From Cochleicola gelatinilyticus (lineage in GTDB: Bacteria; Bacteroidota; Bacteroidia; Flavobacteriales; Flavobacteriaceae), in the NCBI RefSeq assembly GCF_001637325.1, contig NZ_LRXL01000026.1, positions 744,001-808,000 of the forward strand: a stretch of DNA of 64,000 bases. The letters are read 5' to 3'. The position numbers and the translations under genes are program-made. Under the pieces are notes generated by a model. That model did not search any database, was not told where the DNA came from, and saw nothing but the letters and a program-made list of their open reading frames with translations. How positions within the stretch are numbered: position 1 is the stretch's first letter; every line of letters begins with the position of its first letter. Positions 60,385-64,000 of this stretch are shown piece after piece.

Positions 60385-62511
60385 CTATTTATTAAATCTA
60401 AAGTTTTTTAATATGAAAAAGTCACAATAGTCTTCATATTTTCCTTTATCTACACTTATCTGTATTGTGGTAATATTTACAATCTCTACCAAAACAGGAA
60501 TCTCTTTTTTATGTGATACAGAGAACTGTTCTAGTATCTCACCATCTCCTTTAATAATAAGTTGCACCTCACCATCTTTATCTACATTACAATTGTTCTC
60601 GATTTCTTGCTTATCATAAAAAGATGTGACAAAAGAAAGATTTTTATCTAAAGGAGAGACCGTGAAACTTATGGTACTGTTCCTCTTTTTTCCTGGAAAC
60701 ATTTTAATAGTTTGATTATCTAAAAATTCAACATTTCCATAGCCATCCCCTTCTAAGATCTCAAATGATCTTAAAATATTTTCTTTAACATCGAACATTT
60801 TGGGATATTCTGGAAATTTACTTTTAAAAAAGTTTCGAATGCTGTCGATTTCCTTTTTATTAAAGCCTGATGTTTTTTTCATTATATATGCTGTAATACC
60901 TTTATTTAAATGGTAGGTCTGTACAATTTTGTAATGAGGTTTAAGGCTTCCGTTAAGTATAGCATTATTAAAATAACCAATTACTTGTTGGTTTTTCTCT
61001 CCTAAGTGATATTGAGCTGGGTCTGTTACCACGACGTAATCTGAAGAAAAAAGCTCGTTTGGAAAGTGGTCTCTCTTGTCTACATGTTGCGTAATGTGAA
61101 GCTTTTTAAACTCATTTCGCAGTTCAGGCAACTTGCTGTTTTTAACAATATTATCGTTGATTTCTCTTGAACTTGTTAGCATATAGATAGATGCTCCTTC
61201 CTTTTCATAATTAATAATAGCATTAGATATAGCAACGATCTCGTCGTAATCGGCTCTTATTTTTGAAGCACCGTCAACTTGCGAAAAAATTCGTAGTGTA
61301 TCGTTGAATTTAAGTGAATGCGTAAAAACCTGCGCATTATTAATAGCTAGAAAAGCAAAGAAAGTTAGAACTATTACAGCCTTTTTCCGTACTAGCAGTA
61401 GTCCTCTCATGGTAAAAATAACAATCATAGGTAACAGCAAATAATAATGTTGATACCCACCAAAATCATTAATTCTTGTAAAAAGTGCAATAATTATTAT
61501 GGAGTTAATTCCTAGAAACAAGGTTAGGAACTTTTGTTGCCGGGCTTGTATTAGTGTCATTATTAAAAAAATTACCAGTAATCCCCAACCAAAAAAGTTA
61601 ATTGCATTTTGCAGCTGACCAAGAGGAACCGCTCTTCTATAAGCGGAATAAATATCTCCATAATCTTTTAGTACAGACATTTCAAAAAACGGATAAAAGA
61701 AAAGCAGCATGATAGAAAGAGGTACAATGCCTCCTATTGTAAGATTCAGCACTGCATTTTTAAACGGTTTCCACTCTCTATTCCAAATGGCATATATTAC
61801 ATTGGTTAGGAAAAGGCTGACATAAAACGCTGTAGCCCAAAAGGCATACCATCTCCTGCTGAATACCAATACCAACATAAGTATTCCTATTGCAATGGCA
61901 CTTTTATAATTGAACTTTCTTAAAAAATCGCTTTTTAAAACACTGATTAAAATTATAAAGATGAGTACCAACCCTATACTATCAATAAATCCAAAGCGTA
62001 TTGGAATTAATAAAGGGGTAAAGAGTAAGCATAGAAATGGAAGGCTGAGTTTTTGAAAGAGACTCGTTACATTTCTAAGAGTTAGAATAATTATGTTAGA
62101 AACTAATAAAACAGCTGGTAAAAAATAAATTACATAAATTGAAAACACATACCACCCAAAAGAAAGACCAAAGAGCTTATTTAATGGTGCTATGAATAAG
62201 TTCGCTAAGAAATTATATTCTGCGTGTCGTATTGTATTATAAACCTCCTCGAATGCTACAAAAGGCTTTTCAAAATAAAGTTCGGTAAAATCTATAGCCC
62301 GTATCCAATACCCTGAAAGATCCCAGTAATAAACAAATTTTTCATCGTGTAAAATCCATACTAAATAAAATCCTGGTAACAGCATGGTTAAAAAATAAAC
62401 GATTATTCCAGTTGTAGGTAACTTTCGAATCTCTAGAATAAATGCTCCAATGGATTTATAAATTAGAAAAAAATAAGCGGCCAAAATTAACACCGAAATA
62501 AATATAGCCAT
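60385..62511 (-). CDS. large GT-C-like membrane protein of unknown specificity
   Basis: A 708-residue protein with about 12 membrane helices in residues 1-410 and a soluble periplasmic region (about 420-708) whose end is beta-rich. The first outside loop holds YYWDLSGYWIRAID with acidic residues where GT-C transferases carry their catalytic Asp, but I do not recognise a specific family. A role as a transferase using polyprenyl-phosphate sugar is inferred from the neighbouring GtrB-like gene. First gene of the minus-strand polysaccharide operon. Confidence 0.75.
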   Translation of the reverse strand: MAIFISVLILAAYFFLIYKSIGAFILEIRKLPTTGIIVYFLTMLLPGFYLVWILHDEKFVYYWDLSGYWIRAIDFTELYFEKPFVAFEEVYNTIRHAEYNFLANLFIAPLNKLFGLSFGWYVFSIYVIYFLPAVLLVSNIIILTLRNVTSLFQKLSLPFLCLLFTPLLIPIRFGFIDSIGLVLIFIILISVLKSDFLRKFNYKSAIAIGILMLVLVFSRRWYAFWATAFYVSLFLTNVIYAIWNREWKPFKNAVLNLTIGGIVPLSIMLLFFYPFFEMSVLKDYGDIYSAYRRAVPLGQLQNAINFFGWGLLVIFLIMTLIQARQQKFLTLFLGINSIIIIALFTRINDFGGYQHYYLLLPMIVIFTMRGLLLVRKKAVIVLTFFAFLAINNAQVFTHSLKFNDTLRIFSQVDGASKIRADYDEIVAISNAIINYEKEGASIYMLTSSREINDNIVKNSKLPELRNEFKKLHITQHVDKRDHFPNELFSSDYVVVTDPAQYHLGEKNQQVIGYFNNAILNGSLKPHYKIVQTYHLNKGITAYIMKKTSGFNKKEIDSIRNFFKSKFPEYPKMFDVKENILRSFEILEGDGYGNVEFLDNQTIKMFPGKKRNSTISFTVSPLDKNLSFVTSFYDKQEIENNCNVDKDGEVQLIIKGDGEILEQFSVSHKKEIPVLVEIVNITTIQISVDKGKYEDYCDFFILKNFRFNK

Positions 62512-62625
62512 GCTTGGTAGGGTTTATGAGTATTTTATCACTATTAAATTAAACTTGAGGTATTCTAGGTAAAATTGATTGAACCACTTTTAAGATTAAA
62601 AAGGATGTACTATTTCTTTAGCGTT

Positions 62626-62633
62626 CAAATGTA
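62626..62633 (-). promoter_or_regulatory. candidate -7 box of the polysaccharide operon
   Basis: On the minus strand the sequence reads TACATTTG, 114 bases before the first gene of the operon. The nearest upstream TTTG is only 14 bases away, so the -33 element is not convincing. Confidence 0.35.
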
Positions 62634-62709
62634 ATAAATTGCATATACAAATTGCTAGAAAGCATACTTTCTTACTACGTTTCATAAAAAAGAATCATAT
62701 CAAAATAAG

Positions 62710-62717
62710 TATCTTTG
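62710..62717 (+). promoter_or_regulatory. candidate -7 box of the pyruvyl transferase gene
   Basis: TATCTTTG matches TAnnTTTG and lies 41 bases before the ATG at 62759. No -33 element at usual spacing. Confidence 0.4.
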
Positions 62718-62758
62718 TCATTCGAAATTAAAACAAATACTGGGGTTTATAAGCATTT

Positions 62759-63865
62759 ATGAAAATAATTTTTGAAGGTTTCTATGGATTTAAAAACGCA
62801 GGTGATGATGCTTTTGTTGAAGTAGCTTCATGGGGAGCTAAAACGTATTGGAACTGCACAAAAAATGTTTTTATCGGCACTAAGTTACCAGAAACAAAAT
62901 ACCCTATAATAGCAAATGAACCTACTGACGCTCTAAAAGGAATTGACCGACTTCATTTTATGCGTCATTTTTTTAATTCCAATTATCTTATTTCTGCAGG
63001 AGGATCTACCTTTAGTGATATTCCTTTTCACAGCAACCGAGCATTGGCAAAGAAATATGCTTCTCTTACCCAATCCCTTACATTAGGAGCAATAGGTGTT
63101 TCGATAGGGCCTTTTCAAAATGTTGAAGCTGAAAAAAATGTGGTGAAATACCTTCAGTCGTTGTCTTTTCTTTCTCTTCGCGATCGACGCTCTTTCGAAT
63201 ACGCCATGTCATTACAACTTCCATACACACCCGTTGACGCCTTCGATCTTGCGGCATTGTTACCATCGGTATATCAAGCTGAATCGCTTCCGAAGCAAAC
63301 CATGAGAACCCAAAAAACCATAGGAATAAGCATTTGCAATTATGAGCGTTACAAAGGAGGGGATTTATCGAAAGAAAAACACAGAAACCACTTTTTTAAA
63401 TTGGTGGTTCATGAGTTATTACAACAGGAAAATGTACTTCTGAAGGTTTTTATCATTAACGGAAATGAAGCCATTGGTGATATGGAAGCCACACAAGAGT
63501 TACTTCAGGGAATTGATGCAAACCGATACACTATTGTGCCGTATTCTAGAAACGTAGAAACTACATGGCGCAACATTGAAACTTGCGATTTTATGCTCTC
63601 TACCCGGTTGCACGCCAGTATTTTTGCCTGTTATGCGAAAGTGCCATTTGTTCTAATTGAATATCATAGAAAATGTTCCGATTTTTTAACAGATGTGGGA
63701 CAAGCTGATGATTTGCGCGTGTACGATGCTGAAAAAGACCCTAAACAAATTGCACATACTATTCTTGAAACCATACAGACTCATTATACCGCACCAAAAA
63801 ACATTTCTAAAACTATAGAAAAATCTAAAAGGAACTTTACAAAAACATTGATGCTTACTAAGTAA
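62759..63865 (+). CDS. polysaccharide pyruvyl transferase family protein
   Basis: A 368-residue protein of the PS_pyruv_trans family, which adds pyruvate ketals from phosphoenolpyruvate to sugars of surface polysaccharides. The N-terminal FYGFKNAGDDAF motif and the C-terminal STRLHASIFACYAKVPFVLI segment with its conserved Arg/His are typical. It lies divergent from the polysaccharide operon with a 247-base shared upstream region. Pyruvylation would add negative charge to the glycan. Confidence 0.88.
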   Translation: MKIIFEGFYGFKNAGDDAFVEVASWGAKTYWNCTKNVFIGTKLPETKYPIIANEPTDALKGIDRLHFMRHFFNSNYLISAGGSTFSDIPFHSNRALAKKYASLTQSLTLGAIGVSIGPFQNVEAEKNVVKYLQSLSFLSLRDRRSFEYAMSLQLPYTPVDAFDLAALLPSVYQAESLPKQTMRTQKTIGISICNYERYKGGDLSKEKHRNHFFKLVVHELLQQENVLLKVFIINGNEAIGDMEATQELLQGIDANRYTIVPYSRNVETTWRNIETCDFMLSTRLHASIFACYAKVPFVLIEYHRKCSDFLTDVGQADDLRVYDAEKDPKQIAHTILETIQTHYTAPKNISKTIEKSKRNFTKTLMLTK

Positions 63866-63899
63866 AAGGAATATTTAGTAGTGGTTTCCTCCGTGTTTT

Positions 63900-64000
63900 C
63901 TACTCTATTTCTTTTTGAGTAGAAAAATCGTCTTCAGCATCTTCCCTCTTTAAATCAAGGTGTCGTTTATAAAGTATTAAAATAGCAAGACTTAACCAAA
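63900..64000 (-). CDS. C-terminal end of an unknown membrane protein (partial)
   Basis: The open frame enters from the right edge and ends at TAG 63902-63900, giving the last 32 residues: a hydrophobic stretch (WLSLAILILY) followed by a charged, acidic tail (RHLDLKREDAEDD...). This looks like the final membrane helix and cytoplasmic tail of a membrane protein, perhaps another flippase or polymerase of the polysaccharide locus. The body lies beyond the window, so the family cannot be told. Confidence 0.55.
   Translation of the reverse strand, partial: WLSLAILILYKRHLDLKREDAEDDFSTQKEIE

Noticed and set aside
1-64000. CRISPR array, defence island, prophage, insertion sequence or integrative element
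   Set aside because: No spaced direct repeats, no transposase, integrase, restriction or Cas-like protein, and gene content is typical of chromosomal core and polysaccharide genes.
1-64000. tRNA or rRNA genes
   Set aside because: No cloverleaf with the TTCGA-type T-arm was recognised by eye in the few long gaps; a covariance-model search would settle this.

Overview
The window is AT-rich and gene-dense, and it looks like chromosome of a gliding member of the Flavobacteriaceae (Bacteroidota). The evidence is a type IX secretion C-terminal sorting domain on a secreted protease, the gliding lipoproteins GldH and SprE/PorW, an ATP synthase operon without beta and epsilon genes, HU-CCDC81/SPOR and DUF4292/DUF4254/DUF6341-type genes, and promoters of the Bacteroidota type (TTTG near -33, TAnnTTTG near -7). 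I saw no tRNA, rRNA, CRISPR array, insertion sequence, phage gene or defence island. Genus cannot be named from what is here.

Layout. 1-7 kb: heme synthesis (hemB), a secreted DinB-like protein, two small unknowns, a CNNM/CBS membrane protein, a DNA alkyltransferase, a serine hydrolase, a methyltransferase and a DEDDy exonuclease. 7-14 kb: a large secreted M4 metalloprotease, a fused oligopeptide-type ABC ATPase and the two subunits of 3-oxoacid CoA-transferase. 14-19.4 kb: PBP1A, gldH, ricT and trhO, all on the minus strand. 19.5-29 kb: recA, an ECF sigma factor with an unusual membrane partner, plsC, trpS, dprA, an HU/SPOR protein and a thioesterase. 27.8-34.6 kb: a tight seven-gene minus-strand operon (flippase, PH protein, dut, sugar nucleotidyltransferase, TPR protein, DUF4292 lipoprotein, EnvC-like amidase activator). 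36-44.8 kb: sprE, a bactofilin, atpZ, a small membrane protein and atpB-E-F-H-A-G, apparently one transcription direction with hairpins at two internal junctions. 45-50.4 kb: a PaaE-like reductase, a family-9 glycosyltransferase, DUF4254, two small membrane protein genes and purD. 50.4-63.9 kb: a surface polysaccharide locus (CapK-like adenylate-forming protein, initiating sugar transferase, UDP-glucose dehydrogenase plus UDP-glucuronate decarboxylase, several glycosyltransferases, a Wzy-like polymerase, a large GT-C-like membrane protein and a pyruvyl transferase). The window ends inside a minus-strand gene.

How the parts fit. Several clusters deal with the envelope: GldH and SprE serve gliding and type IX secretion, which is powered by proton motive force; the ATP synthase that handles the same force follows sprE; PBP1A, EnvC, bactofilin and the SPOR protein act on peptidoglycan; the polysaccharide locus supplies the surface. 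The Ugd-Uxs pair predicts UDP-xylose as a precursor.

No clear-cut new multi-gene system is visible. The best leads are: an ECF sigma factor followed by a single protein that appears to run from cytoplasm through the inner membrane to an outer-membrane barrel; a glycosyltransferase with no standard start codon, in frame with the stop of the gene before it; perfect hairpins at atpE/atpF and atpA/atpG; a nested palindrome in front of the sigma factor gene; and genes whose -7 box lies only 4-5 bases before ATG, which predicts leaderless mRNAs.
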